DNA of 40,528 nucleotides from Polyangiaceae bacterium (GCA_013361525.1 JABFXY010000021.1:1-40528); one strand, 5' to 3'. Positions 1 through 8,717 are shown, counted from the first letter of the stretch. A program made the numbers and translations. The notes: a model not told the origin generated them from the letters alone.

Positions 1-55
1 TTCAGGTTCCAGTGGGGTAACTCCCGTGGAGGTTCAAGTCCTCTGCTTCGCACCA
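1..55 (+). tRNA. tRNA-Leu(CAG), 3' part
   Basis: This is the 3' half of a tRNA cut by the window edge. The sequence opens inside the anticodon loop (TTCAGGT, anticodon CAG at 3-5). It continues through a long class II variable arm (GGGG-TAAC-TCCC, about 14-25) and a T arm with TTCAAGT loop (33-39), and ends with an encoded CCA at 53-55. The long variable arm together with a CAG anticodon identifies leucine. The D arm and 5' acceptor strand lie outside the window. Confidence 0.9.
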
Positions 56-60
56 AAAGA

Positions 61-89
61 GACGTCGCCTGGGGGGATCCGGCGTCGTT
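61..89 (+). terminator. possible hairpin after tRNA-Leu
   Basis: GACGTCGCC (61-69) can pair with GGCGTCGTT (81-89) with one mismatch and one G-U pair around an 11-nt loop. It lies just downstream of the tRNA 3' end, so it may help termination or 3' processing. There is no T-run, so the call is weak. It overlaps the candidate -35 element of the next gene. Confidence 0.3.
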
Positions 90-116
90 GACATGTAGCG
101 CTCCTCGGCGTTTGCT
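88..116 (+). promoter_or_regulatory. candidate promoter for the GT41 gene
   Basis: A perfect TTGACA (88-93) is followed after 17 nt by a poor -10 candidate, TTTGCT (111-116). If used, transcription would start only about 8 nt before the ATG at 131, which has no visible Shine-Dalgarno sequence. Confidence 0.35.
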
Positions 117-130
117 CGACGCCGTCGCGC

Positions 131-3100
131 ATGTCGAAGGTGGGCTCCAGCGGCGGTGATTTGGCTGCGACGAGCGCCCTGGTGAACGAGCGGCTCGCGC
201 GCGGCGACGCCCCTGGGGCAGTCGAGGCGGCGATGGCGGCGGTAGCGGAGCGGCCAGATGACGCCGAGGCGCACACGCTGCTCGGCACGGTGTACGCGAG
301 GAGCGGCCAGGACCAGGCCGCCGAGAAGACGTTCCACGAGAGCATCGCCCTCGATCCGACGTCGTACAAGCCGCACGCCAACCTCGCGCTCTTGCTGAAG
401 GGCCAGGGGAGGAAACAAGAGGCGCTCGACGCCGTCACGGCGGCGACGAAGCTCGCGCCGAAGGCTGCGCATCTGCACGCGCGACGAGGGCAACTCGAAC
501 GCGATCTCGGGGCATTCCACGCCGCGCTGGATTCGTTTCGCGAGGCGCACACGCTCGAGCCGAAGGGTACGTACCGCGATCATCTCGCGCGCGCCTTCTT
601 CGAGGCCGGCCGCCACGAGGACGCGCTCGACCTGGTACGGCACGCCGATCCGCCGACCAAAGACGGCGTCTTCGTCGCCGCGATGGTGCACGCAGCGGCG
701 GGCCGCCGAGACGCGCTCGAAGACGCGATTCATGCGCTTCTTCGCCTCTCTCCGACGCCGGCGATGGCGCTTCAGCTCGTCCAACCTGTCGCGGCCGCTG
801 GGCTCTTTCCAGAAGCGCTCGGCCTCGCAAAGTCAGCGCGCCACAGCTTGCCGACCGACGCGGAGGCGATCGTCGCCGAGGCCACGGTCGAAGAGGTGAT
901 GCGCCGATTCGACCGTGCGGTCGCGGTCTACGACGAAGGCCTGCGTGCGGGCGCATCGTCGGAGGCCCTCTACGTGAAATGGCTACGTGCGTGCTCGCGC
1001 ATGGGACAGCACGCAGCGTTCGTCGAGGCCTCGCGTAGAGGGCTCGCGGCGTTCCCGCGATCCGTGCGGATACGCACGACGATGGCGCTTCACGACACCC
1101 AATACGATCGCCTCGAAGAGGCTTCGCGTGCGCTCGATGAGGCCGAGGCCATCGACCCGGCCGACGTCGAGGTCCTCTGCGAGCGAGCAAATCTCCTCGC
1201 GGCGATCGGCGCGAACGCAGAAGCACGGGTGACCTTCGAGCGGGCGTTGCGGGTGGATCCCTCCAACGAGCGAGCGATGTCCGCGATGCTTTTCGTCGCG
1301 CTCCACGACGAGTCGCTGCAGCCCGAGGTGTTCCGCGACCTTCAGACCCGTTGGGCGGAGAGGTTCGGCGTCGCCCGCGTCACGACGACGCGCAACGACG
1401 GATCGCGGGACCCGGAGCGAAGGCTCAAGGTCGCGCTCGTCTCGCCGGACCTGCGCTCGCACGCGATCACCAAGTTCCTGTTACCGCTTCTGCGCTCGTA
1501 CGATCGCGCGCGGCTCGAAGTCCATTTGTACTCGCTCGTCGCGAACCCGGATGCGACCACCGACGCGATCCGAGCGCTCGATCTCGCGTATCACGAGGTG
1601 CATGGCCTCACGCCTGCGGCCATCGCTCGGCGAATCGCCGCGGATGATATCGACATCGCCATCGAGCTCGCGGGGCTGACCTCGTCGCTCACGATTCCGG
1701 CGCTCGCGCACGCGCCTGCCGGCGTGCAAGCGACGTATCTCGGGTGGCCGGCGACGACCGGCGTCCCTGAGATAGGCCATCGATTGACCGACAACTTCGC
1801 TGATCCGCCGGGCGTGACCGATCACCTGTGCACCGAGTCGCTCGAGCGGCTTACTTCGTCGGCGTGGTGTTTCGCGCTGGATGACGAGGTCGCAATCGCC
1901 GAGCGACGCGAGGACGCTCCCATCGTGCTCGGGAGCTTCAATCGCGCGACGAAGCTCGGCGACGGCGTCGTTCGAGCATGGGCGCGAATTCTTCGGCGTC
2001 TTCCCGATGCGCGGGTCGTGCTGAAGGGCAGGGGGCTCGACAGTCCGCTCGCCCGCGCGCGAATCGTCGCCATCGCCGAGCACGAAGGCGTCGAGCCCGA
2101 GCGCATCCGGACCACGGGCTGGGTCGCGAATGCGACGGCGCACCTCGAGACCTGGAACGAGATCGACATCGCCCTCGATTCGTATCCGTACGCAGGGACG
2201 ACGACGACCTGCGAGGCCCTTTGGATGGGCGTCCCGGTCGTGACGTTCGCAGGCGACTCGCACGTGTCACGGGTCGGCGCGAGTCTTTTGCACCAAGTTG
2301 GTCTCGTCGATCTCGTGACGTCCGACTGGGATGCCTACGAGCGCGCGGTCGTTGCCCTCGCGGGCGACGGCGCACGTCGCCGTACGCTCCGGCGCACGCT
2401 GCGCGAACGGCTCCGAGGTTGCGTTCTCGGAGACGGGAGCGCCTTCGCGCGCGAATTCGAATCGGTGTTGCGCTCGATGTGGAAACGGCACGTGGCTTCG
2501 GCGCCCGCGGCGACGCCGGTGGCGGCGAGGCTCGGCCATCGTGAGCCTCGGCGCTACGTGCCGGCCGCGCTCGACGACCGCGAGACGTTCGTCGCCCTCG
2601 AGCAGGGCGTGGAGCGCGACGCCGAGACCGACTTCCTGCTGGGGTTCATCGAGCGGCGCTCGAGCGATGGTCCAGTCGTCGTCGCGGAGGGGGGGCCGGG
2701 CGTGCTCGCGCACGTTCTCGCGTCCGCAGCCCGACGGAACGGCGCAGAATTCACCGTCCTCGAGCGTGACGAGGCTCGTCATCGTCTCGGCGCGGCAAGC
2801 GTCGCGCGCCTGCATCTTGCGTCGGTGTCGATCCGGCCCGACGCGATCGCCGCGACCGACGTCGAGCGGGCATCGGTGCTGGAGGTGAGAGCGGCGACCG
2901 TGCCGACCGTACTCGCGCTCGGCGTCGGCGATCGGACGCTTCTTCGCGTCCGGTTCGACGATGCCGAACAGGGCGCTCGGGCGATCAAGACACTCCGTGC
3001 CGCGGGGCTCGAGGTGTATCGGGCGGTGCCCGCGATTGGTGCGCTGCGGCTCGTCTCCGACGAACAGCTCTGCCCGCTTTCGCGGTCGGTGTTCGCCGTG

Positions 3101-3616
3101 CGCCCTCGGTTTTCGTTCGGGTCGCTCGAGGTCGTGCGTCACCCGGTCGCCTCGATCGACATCGCGTCGCCGATCGCGGCGTTTCGCGAAGCTCGCAGCG
3201 CGACGCTTCCACTCCAGCGCCGCGCCCAGCTCCTCGAGGCTGCGTTCCACCGCAGCGCCGCGGCGCTCGACGACACCGATGTCGGCGGTCGGCTCACGTA
3301 CGCACGGCTCGCGATCGAGACCGGGCGTCGTGCGCTGGTCGCAGAGGCCCTTTCGCCGCTCCCCGCTGTCGAAGACACGGCCCGCGGGGAATTCCTTTCG
3401 TGCTCCCGCGACGGCGACGGCCAAGCCCCCGCGTGGTGTCGCCTTCGCTCGATCGAGGCGATCGTTCGATGGGGAGCGCGCTCGAGCTACGACGAGCCGG
3501 AGCGACACCAAGCGCTGCTCGTCGAGTATTTCCAGCGCGGCGGCGACGATGCCGAGATGAATCGGAGGCTCGGGCTCCTCTTTACGCTGCGCGGGCGATC
3601 GGTGACCCTGACCTGA
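131..3616 (+). CDS. TPR-repeat GT41 (SPINDLY/O-GlcNAc-transferase-like) glycosyltransferase
   Basis: This 1161-residue protein probably transfers a sugar from a nucleotide donor to Ser/Thr of proteins in the cytoplasm, as the GT41 (OGT/SPINDLY) family does. Residues about 10-395 are tandem TPRs. Residues about 430-785 carry GT41 landmarks: VSPDLRSHA, QATYLGWPATTG, GSFNRATKL, and the donor-site block DIALDSYPY..TTTTCEALWMGVP followed by HVSRVGASL. About 375 further residues follow. In them, a Rossmann-like stretch (about 849-880) and LLRVRFDDAEQG resemble a degenerate FkbM-type methyltransferase fold; that is inference. No Shine-Dalgarno sequence is seen before the ATG. The next gene begins 18 nt downstream, so the two are probably co-transcribed. 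Acceptor and sugar cannot be read from sequence. Confidence 0.88.
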   Translation: MSKVGSSGGDLAATSALVNERLARGDAPGAVEAAMAAVAERPDDAEAHTLLGTVYARSGQDQAAEKTFHESIALDPTSYKPHANLALLLKGQGRKQEALDAVTAATKLAPKAAHLHARRGQLERDLGAFHAALDSFREAHTLEPKGTYRDHLARAFFEAGRHEDALDLVRHADPPTKDGVFVAAMVHAAAGRRDALEDAIHALLRLSPTPAMALQLVQPVAAAGLFPEALGLAKSARHSLPTDAEAIVAEATVEEVMRRFDRAVAVYDEGLRAGASSEALYVKWLRACSRMGQHAAFVEASRRGLAAFPRSVRIRTTMALHDTQYDRLEEASRALDEAEAIDPADVEVLCERANLLAAIGANAEARVTFERALRVDPSNERAMSAMLFVALHDESLQPEVFRDLQTRWAERFGVARVTTTRNDGSRDPERRLKVALVSPDLRSHAITKFLLPLLRSYDRARLEVHLYSLVANPDATTDAIRALDLAYHEVHGLTPAAIARRIAADDIDIAIELAGLTSSLTIPALAHAPAGVQATYLGWPATTGVPEIGHRLTDNFADPPGVTDHLCTESLERLTSSAWCFALDDEVAIAERREDAPIVLGSFNRATKLGDGVVRAWARILRRLPDARVVLKGRGLDSPLARARIVAIAEHEGVEPERIRTTGWVANATAHLETWNEIDIALDSYPYAGTTTTCEALWMGVPVVTFAGDSHVSRVGASLLHQVGLVDLVTSDWDAYERAVVALAGDGARRRTLRRTLRERLRGCVLGDGSAFAREFESVLRSMWKRHVASAPAATPVAARLGHREPRRYVPAALDDRETFVALEQGVERDAETDFLLGFIERRSSDGPVVVAEGGPGVLAHVLASAARRNGAEFTVLERDEARHRLGAASVARLHLASVSIRPDAIAATDVERASVLEVRAATVPTVLALGVGDRTLLRVRFDDAEQGARAIKTLRAAGLEVYRAVPAIGALRLVSDEQLCPLSRSVFAVRPRFSFGSLEVVRHPVASIDIASPIAAFREARSATLPLQRRAQLLEAAFHRSAAALDDTDVGGRLTYARLAIETGRRALVAEALSPLPAVEDTARGEFLSCSRDGDGQAPAWCRLRSIEAIVRWGARSSYDEPERHQALLVEYFQRGGDDAEMNRRLGLLFTLRGRSVTLT

Positions 3617-3633
3617 TCTTGCGCGAAGGACCG

Positions 3634-5457
3634 ATGTCGTTTCCGCGGTGGCGCGCTGTATTTCATCCCGCGCTGCTCGTCGCGCTCGCGGCCGTCGCGC
3701 CGGTCGTCGCGCTGCTTTGCGTTCCCGTGCTTCCTACGCACGACGCGCCGAAGACGCTCTACGCGGCGCACGTCTGGTCGCACGTGACCGAGCCCGGTTT
3801 CGCCAGCGAGTTCCGGCGCACCGACGCGCTGACGAACCTCGGATTTCCGTTCGTGTATTCGGCGCTCGAGCGAATCCTTCCGTGGAGGTGGGCTTACCGC
3901 CTCGCGCTCGCGATGGTCGTGCTGCTCTTGCCCGCGGCGACCTACCGTCTTGCGCGCGCGTTCGATCCGAGGCGCGCCGTGCTCGGTCTGGTGGGCGTCG
4001 CGGCGGCCTTTCACTGGTCGGTCCACATGGGGTTCGTCAACTACGCGACGAGCGTGGGACTCGGTCTGATGACGGTCGCGGTCGCGATCGAAGCGCGCGT
4101 TTGGTCCCCGCTTCGGGAGGCGTGTGTTTACGCGCTCCTCGTCGTGACCGCTCTGTTCCATCCCGTCGGTGGTCAGTTCGCGGCGCTCGCGGTTTTCGCC
4201 TTTCGGGTCGCGACCGCGCAAAAAGGGAGCATCGTTCGCGCTTGTGGGGCGACGGCGATCTTCTGCTTGCCCGTCTTCGCGATCACGATTCTGTCGAGGG
4301 ACGCCCTCTACGACGCGCAGCAAAAAGGGCTGATCGGCGTCGAGACCTGGCGGCTCACGTTTGCGGACCGCGCTGCAGGGCTCTTCAAGGTCTTCATGGG
4401 TGGACCCGTTTGGCGCAGCGCATCGCTGCTCGCGACGGCGGCGCTGGGCATCGCCGCCAGCACCGCCGCGCTCGCGCGTCGGCGCGTCGACGAGCGGGAC
4501 CTCGCGGTCCTCGCGATCGTCGGTTACGGCATCGCCGGCACCTGCTTCGCGCCGATGCACACAGCCGGTTGGGAGTTCATGCAACCGCGGTTCATCCCGC
4601 CGGCGGTGATCGCCGCGGCGGTCTTGATTCCGGTCGAGCGCTTTTCTGCAACCGTGCAGCGCGTGTCCGCGGCGGCGCTCCTCGGCCTTGCGATCGGCTC
4701 GAACCTGTGGGCCGCGTCGATGCATCGGGCCTTTGCGCGTGAGCACGCCGATGCCTTCGCCGGCCTCGGCCGCCCGTCGGAGCCCGGGCGTACGCTCCTT
4801 CCGATCGTCGCCCGGCCGGAGATCGTCGCGCGTCGGGACGACCCCCACGCGCCTGTTCGTCACGCGCTCCCATTGCTCAACCTCGGACAGCTGTACGGCG
4901 TCGATCGCGAGGCGATCGTTCCGTACACGTTCTCGTACATCCCCGAGATCCACCTCATCGAGAACAAGCTCGAGCGCTTGAGCCGCGTGCCTCGCCGCGA
5001 CTACGCGCAGTATTTCCGAGCCGACGCCGACCCGGAGGTCCGGCGCGCCGAGCTCGTGCGCCTGGGCTCGTTCGGCACTTCGTTCGACGACGTCCTGTTC
5101 TACGGGACGGCGGAGGACGCCGACGCGTTCGTCGCCCTCGGGTACGAGGTCGAGTTTCGCAGCGGAGGGCTGTTCATCGGACAGCTTCGAGGATGTCCGA
5201 CAACCGTCGACGTCGTCGGTGCGGTCCCGGGGGAGGTGATCCTGGTGGGGTGGACGCCGTCTTCTCGCGTCGTGCACACGTTCCCGGTCAGCGGACCCTC
5301 GCAGCGGATCGCGATCGACCGCGGCTCCTGCCAAGGCCTCTGGGTCTCCGTGGAGGGGTCGGCGCTCGGGACCCATCGCATTTGCGACGGCGGCAACGAG
5401 CGCGGCGCCGTCGAAGCTCCGCCCGGCGCCGACTCGGTGAGCTGCTACCTCGAGTGA
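3634..5457 (+). CDS. multispanning membrane protein, GT-C-like
   Basis: This is a 607-residue integral membrane protein with roughly ten hydrophobic segments up to about residue 380 and a long soluble C-terminal region. I chose the ATG at 3634 because GAAGGA lies 3 nt upstream and a membrane helix starts right after MSFPRWRAVFHP. The first periplasmic loop carries THDAPKTLYAAH, which has the Asp-then-His layout of the DLPMH loop in the paralogous pair at 21624-24754. The same overall layout suggests one superfamily. GT-C transferases use a first-loop Asp and a lipid-linked sugar donor, so a glycosyltransferase role is plausible but unproven. It directly follows the GT41 gene. The C-terminal segment (about 500-600) looks like a beta-rich domain with several Cys. 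Confidence 0.7.
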   Translation: MSFPRWRAVFHPALLVALAAVAPVVALLCVPVLPTHDAPKTLYAAHVWSHVTEPGFASEFRRTDALTNLGFPFVYSALERILPWRWAYRLALAMVVLLLPAATYRLARAFDPRRAVLGLVGVAAAFHWSVHMGFVNYATSVGLGLMTVAVAIEARVWSPLREACVYALLVVTALFHPVGGQFAALAVFAFRVATAQKGSIVRACGATAIFCLPVFAITILSRDALYDAQQKGLIGVETWRLTFADRAAGLFKVFMGGPVWRSASLLATAALGIAASTAALARRRVDERDLAVLAIVGYGIAGTCFAPMHTAGWEFMQPRFIPPAVIAAAVLIPVERFSATVQRVSAAALLGLAIGSNLWAASMHRAFAREHADAFAGLGRPSEPGRTLLPIVARPEIVARRDDPHAPVRHALPLLNLGQLYGVDREAIVPYTFSYIPEIHLIENKLERLSRVPRRDYAQYFRADADPEVRRAELVRLGSFGTSFDDVLFYGTAEDADAFVALGYEVEFRSGGLFIGQLRGCPTTVDVVGAVPGEVILVGWTPSSRVVHTFPVSGPSQRIAIDRGSCQGLWVSVEGSALGTHRICDGGNERGAVEAPPGADSVSCYLE

Positions 5458-5557
5458 TTCCGGCAGGGCCTTCCGCCCCGTTTTCGTTCGATCGGTTGGG
5501 AAACCAGACGCGCCGCGAAAGGCGCCGCGACGCCGTCCTGCTCACGGGAGCGACATG

Positions 5558-5566
5558 TGCTAGAGA
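5558..5566 (+). promoter_or_regulatory. extended -10 element before carA
   Basis: TGC-TAGAGA (5558-5566) fits an extended -10 (TGnTA...). It ends 10 nt before the carA ATG, implying a leader of only a few nucleotides. No convincing -35 is visible at the expected distance. The 119 nt between the preceding stop and carA hold nothing else I can identify. Confidence 0.4.
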
Positions 5567-5576
5567 GCGCGCACCT

Positions 5577-6731
5577 ATGGCGGCACAATTGCGCCCTGCA
5601 CGGCTTTGTCTCGAGGACGGAACGGTCTTCGAAGGTGCTCTGTTCGGCGCGCCGCTCGACGCCTCGTCCGCGGTGACGGGTGAGGTCGTGTTCACGACCG
5701 GCATGACGGGCTACCAAGAGGTTCTCAGCGACCCCTCGTACAGCGGGCAGATCGTCACGATGACGGCGCCGCAGATCGGCAACACCGGCGTCAACACCTC
5801 CGACCCGGAGAGCAACGGTGAGCCGCTCGCCGCAGGGTTCATCGTCCGCGAGCTGAGCTCGGTCGCGTCGAACTGGCGCTCGGAAGGCGCGCTGGAGTCT
5901 TGGCTCGCGAAGAGCGGGCTCGTCGGGCTCACCGGCATCGATACGCGAAGGCTCACCCGGCACCTGCGCGACCGGGGCTCGCAGAACGGCGCCATCGGCG
6001 TTTGCGACGCGGCGACCCTCGTCGATCGCGCGCGCTCCGCGCCGAAGATGGAAGGGCTCGATCTCGTCGGCCGCGTCACCTGCAAGGCCCCGTACACCTT
6101 TACCGCTCCGACCCCCGCGGAGTTCCGCTCGCTGGGCGAGCCGGGCCCGGAGCTCGCAGGCGCAGGGAGCCCTCACGTCGTTGCGATGGACCTCGGCATC
6201 AAGCGCAACATCCTGCACAGCCTGGTCGACGTGGGCTGCAGGGTCTCGGTCGTCCCCGCGACGACGAGCGCGGAGCAGATCCTCGCGATGAACCCCGACG
6301 GCATCTTCGTCTCGAACGGCCCCGGCGATCCCGCCGCGGTGACGTACGCCATCGACACGCTCCGCGGCTTGCTCGGGAAGAAGCCGATCTTCGGCATCTG
6401 CCTCGGCCATCAATTGCTCGCGCTTGCGAGCGGCGGCCGCACCTACAAGCTGAAGTTCGGCCACCGCGGTCTGAACCAACCGGTGCAGAACCTCGACACG
6501 GGCCGCATCGAGATAACGTCACAGAACCACGGCTTCGTCGTCGACGTGCCTTCGCTGCCGAAGGGCGCGCGCTCGACCTACGTGCACCTCAACGACGGCA
6601 CCAGCGAAGGGCTCGAGCTCCCCGACGCGGACGCGTTCTCGGTGCAGTTCCACCCCGAGGCTGCAGCCGGCCCCCACGACACGCTGCACCTGTTCGCGCG
6701 ATTCCGCGAGCGCATGGTCGCATCCGCATGA
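5577..6731 (+). CDS. carA: carbamoyl-phosphate synthase small subunit (glutaminase)
   Basis: This 384-residue subunit hydrolyses glutamine and channels ammonia to the large subunit, supplying carbamoyl phosphate for arginine and pyrimidine synthesis. The N-terminal CarA domain has GEVVFTTGMTGYQEVLSDPSY. The C-terminal class I glutamine amidotransferase domain has the nucleophile C275 in GICLGHQL and the dyad H359/E361 in FHPEA. All catalytic residues are present and the length is normal. The ATG at 5577 begins the conserved family N terminus; upstream in-frame codons give unrelated sequence. carB is not in the window. The stop codon overlaps the rimO start (ATGA). Confidence 0.97.
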   Translation: MAAQLRPARLCLEDGTVFEGALFGAPLDASSAVTGEVVFTTGMTGYQEVLSDPSYSGQIVTMTAPQIGNTGVNTSDPESNGEPLAAGFIVRELSSVASNWRSEGALESWLAKSGLVGLTGIDTRRLTRHLRDRGSQNGAIGVCDAATLVDRARSAPKMEGLDLVGRVTCKAPYTFTAPTPAEFRSLGEPGPELAGAGSPHVVAMDLGIKRNILHSLVDVGCRVSVVPATTSAEQILAMNPDGIFVSNGPGDPAAVTYAIDTLRGLLGKKPIFGICLGHQLLALASGGRTYKLKFGHRGLNQPVQNLDTGRIEITSQNHGFVVDVPSLPKGARSTYVHLNDGTSEGLELPDADAFSVQFHPEAAAGPHDTLHLFARFRERMVASA

Positions 6732-8152
6732 GCAAGACCGTCCACTTCGTAAGCCTCGGTTGCCCCAAGAACCGCGTCGACTCCGAGGTCATGCTCGGCG
6801 TTGCGCTCGGCGACGGATATCGACACGTCGACGACGCGTCCGATGCCGAGTTGATCCTCGTCAACACCTGCGGCTTCATCGGCGAAGCGAAGAAGGAGTC
6901 GATCGACGCCATCTTCGAGATGGCCCGCCAAAAAGAGACGGGCCGTTGCAAGAAGCTCGTCGTCACCGGCTGCCTCGCGCAACGCCACCCGGAAGAGCTC
7001 GCGGACCAGATCCCCGAGATCGATCACCTCCTCGGCTCGAGCGACATGATGAAGCTCGGCAAGGTGCTCGAAGGCGACGCCGATCGCATCCTCGTCGGCA
7101 CGCCCGCGGACTGGCTCACGAGCGCCGCGGCGCCGCGCGTCCTCTCGACGCGCCCGGGCAGCGCCTACGTGAAGATCGCCGAAGGGTGCAACCGCACCTG
7201 TTCGTTCTGCGTGATCCCGGAGCTTCGTGGCAAGCAGCGCTCCCGCGCGATCGACGACGTCGTCCGCGAAGTAGAAGCGCTCGTGTCCCGCGGGGTGAAG
7301 GAGATCAACCTCGTCTCGCAGGACACCGTCGCCTACGGCCGCGACCGTCCCGAGCGACCGGTGCTTTCGGATCTCGTGCGCGCGGTCGCGGAGGTTCCCG
7401 GTCTCGTGTGGGCGCGCCTGTTCTACCTCTACCCGGAGACGCTGACCGACGAGCTCCTCGAGCTGCTCGCGTCGCACCCGCGGGTGCTCCCGTACGTCGA
7501 CATGCCGCTGCAGCACGCGGCCGACGGGATGCTCCGTCGCATGCGTCGCGGTCACGGCGGCGCCCGCCTCCGCAAGGTCGTCTCCACGCTGCGCGACCGT
7601 GTCCCGAACCTCGTGTTCCGAAGCGCGTTCATCGTCGGCCACCCCGGTGAGACGCAGGAAGAGTTCGAAGAGCTCTGCGAGTTCATCCGCTGGGCGGAGT
7701 TCGATCGCGTGGGCTTCTTCCGCTACTCCGACGAGGAGTCGTCGCGGAGCTTCACGTTCGAGGGCAAAGTTCCCGCGCGAACCGCGCAGAGCCGCTACCG
7801 CAAGCTCACGACGATCCAGCGAGCGATCCTCGACAAGAAGAACAAGGCGATGATCGGCCGCGACGTCGACGTCCTCGTCGAGGGGATGAGCGACGAGCAC
7901 GAGTTCGTGATGATGGGCCGGCACGGCGGACAAGCGCCGGAGATCGACGGCCAGGTTTACCTGTCGGGCGGCGAGTGCACCGCGGGTGAGCTGCGTCGGG
8001 TCACCATCACGCAAGCGAGCGACTGCGATCTCGTCGGCGAGCTCCACGAGGTCGACGCGTCGAGCGACGCTGCCGCGAGCACGGAATCGACGCCGCGCGC
8101 GCCGCGCCGCGCCAACGTGCGATCGCCGAAGCGCCTGCCCGTCGTTCGCTGA
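6728..8152 (+). CDS. rimO: ribosomal protein S12 methylthiotransferase
   Basis: RimO is a radical-SAM enzyme that adds a methylthio group to a conserved aspartate of ribosomal protein S12. The 474-residue product starts with the UPF0004 domain (SLGCPKNRVDSE, with Cys at 12, about 48 and about 81 for the auxiliary Fe-S cluster). The radical-SAM CNRTCSFC triad follows at about 154-161, and a TRAM domain lies near the end. SLGCPKNRVDSE favours RimO over MiaB. The last ~30 residues are a basic, Ala/Ser-rich extension not needed for the fold. The ATG overlaps the carA stop by 4 nt, so translation is probably coupled, although the two functions are not obviously linked. Confidence 0.95.
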   Translation: MSKTVHFVSLGCPKNRVDSEVMLGVALGDGYRHVDDASDAELILVNTCGFIGEAKKESIDAIFEMARQKETGRCKKLVVTGCLAQRHPEELADQIPEIDHLLGSSDMMKLGKVLEGDADRILVGTPADWLTSAAAPRVLSTRPGSAYVKIAEGCNRTCSFCVIPELRGKQRSRAIDDVVREVEALVSRGVKEINLVSQDTVAYGRDRPERPVLSDLVRAVAEVPGLVWARLFYLYPETLTDELLELLASHPRVLPYVDMPLQHAADGMLRRMRRGHGGARLRKVVSTLRDRVPNLVFRSAFIVGHPGETQEEFEELCEFIRWAEFDRVGFFRYSDEESSRSFTFEGKVPARTAQSRYRKLTTIQRAILDKKNKAMIGRDVDVLVEGMSDEHEFVMMGRHGGQAPEIDGQVYLSGGECTAGELRRVTITQASDCDLVGELHEVDASSDAAASTESTPRAPRRANVRSPKRLPVVR

Positions 8153-8162
8153 AGAGCCGAGT

Positions 8163-8193
8163 GGGGGCGGGCCACGTGCGTGGTTTGGCCCCC
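8163..8193 (+). terminator. GC-rich hairpin after rimO
   Basis: GGGGGC (8163-8168) pairs with GCCCCC (8188-8193), and an inner CCACG/CGTGG stem (8172-8176 with 8179-8183) has a 2-nt loop. It lies 11 nt after the rimO stop and before the next promoter, so it fits termination. It lacks a T-tract. Confidence 0.5.
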
Positions 8194-8205
8194 TGCGAAG
8201 GCCCG

Positions 8206-8214
8206 TGCTACGGC
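8206..8214 (+). promoter_or_regulatory. extended -10 element before the Cys-rich lipoprotein
   Basis: TGC-TACGGC (8206-8214) ends 8 nt before the GTG start at 8223. It has the same TGCTA core as the element before carA and implies a leaderless or nearly leaderless mRNA. Confidence 0.35.
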
Positions 8215-8222
8215 CCTGAACC

Positions 8223-8648
8223 GTGCACGCCCGTCCTTTCTTCTTCGCTGTGGTGTCGGCCCTCGCGCTGAGCTCGTGCACGCTTCGCCCGAAGCAGAAC
8301 GACGGCGACGGGGGAGGCGGAAGCGGCGGAAGCGGCGGAAGCGGTGGCAGCGGGGGCGCCGGCGGCGGAGCCCAATCCGAGTGCGGCGAGCTCACCGACT
8401 GCGAATCCTGCCGCGCATGTGCGGGCGACGGACCTTGCGCGGACGAGATCGCTGTCTGTCTCGACAATCCGACGTGCGTTGCAATCGACGAGTGCCTCGC
8501 GCTCTGCGGCGCAACTCCAGACGAATGTTGGGAGACGTGCCGTGCGCAGAACGCGACCGGCGTCGACGAATACGACGCGGCCCGCGGTTGTCTCGATTGC
8601 GTCGAGTGCGAACATGCCTGCGCAACGCCGTTCGTCTGCTCGGAATAA
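8223..8648 (+). CDS. Cys-rich lipoprotein with Gly/Ser linker
   Basis: This is a 141-residue predicted lipoprotein. A hydrophobic signal sequence ends in the lipobox LSSC (lipidated C19). An Asp/Gly/Ser-rich spacer (about 27-45) follows, and then a compact domain with 16 cysteines, an even number compatible with eight disulfides. It would sit on the cell envelope with the Cys domain held away from the membrane by the flexible linker. The start is GTG. I do not recognise a specific family; this architecture is common among myxobacterial lipoproteins. It precedes the kinase operon but has its own upstream element, so co-function is only suggested. Confidence 0.8.
   Translation: MHARPFFFAVVSALALSSCTLRPKQNDGDGGGGSGGSGGSGGSGGAGGGAQSECGELTDCESCRACAGDGPCADEIAVCLDNPTCVAIDECLALCGATPDECWETCRAQNATGVDEYDAARGCLDCVECEHACATPFVCSE
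8316..8351 (+). repeat. 9-bp tandem repeat coding a Gly-Gly-Ser linker
   Basis: Three exact copies of GGCGGAAGC (8316-8342) and one variant, GGTGGCAGC, encode the GGS linker of the lipoprotein. Such in-frame repeats can change length by slippage without a frameshift. Confidence 0.85.
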
Positions 8649-8701
8649 CGCGAGCGATCTCCACGCCGCAGAGTCAGAAAAGTCGCGGCATGATTCGTGT
8701 T

Positions 8702-8710
8702 TGATACGAT
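8702..8710 (+). promoter_or_regulatory. extended -10 element before the kinase gene
   Basis: TGA-TACGAT (8702-8710) matches TGnTAnnnT and ends 7 nt before the chosen ATG (8718). No clear -35 is visible. Confidence 0.35.
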
Positions 8711-8717
8711 CGGCACG

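Noticed and set aside
2267..3511. Long minus-strand open frame antisense to the GT41 gene
   Set aside because: Arg-rich shadow of a high-GC gene on the other strand; no domain, and the plus-strand protein has clear GT41 motifs.
3487..5376. 629-residue minus-strand open frame
   Set aside because: Composition is Arg/Asp/Glu/His-rich without secondary-structure pattern; it mirrors the membrane protein gene.
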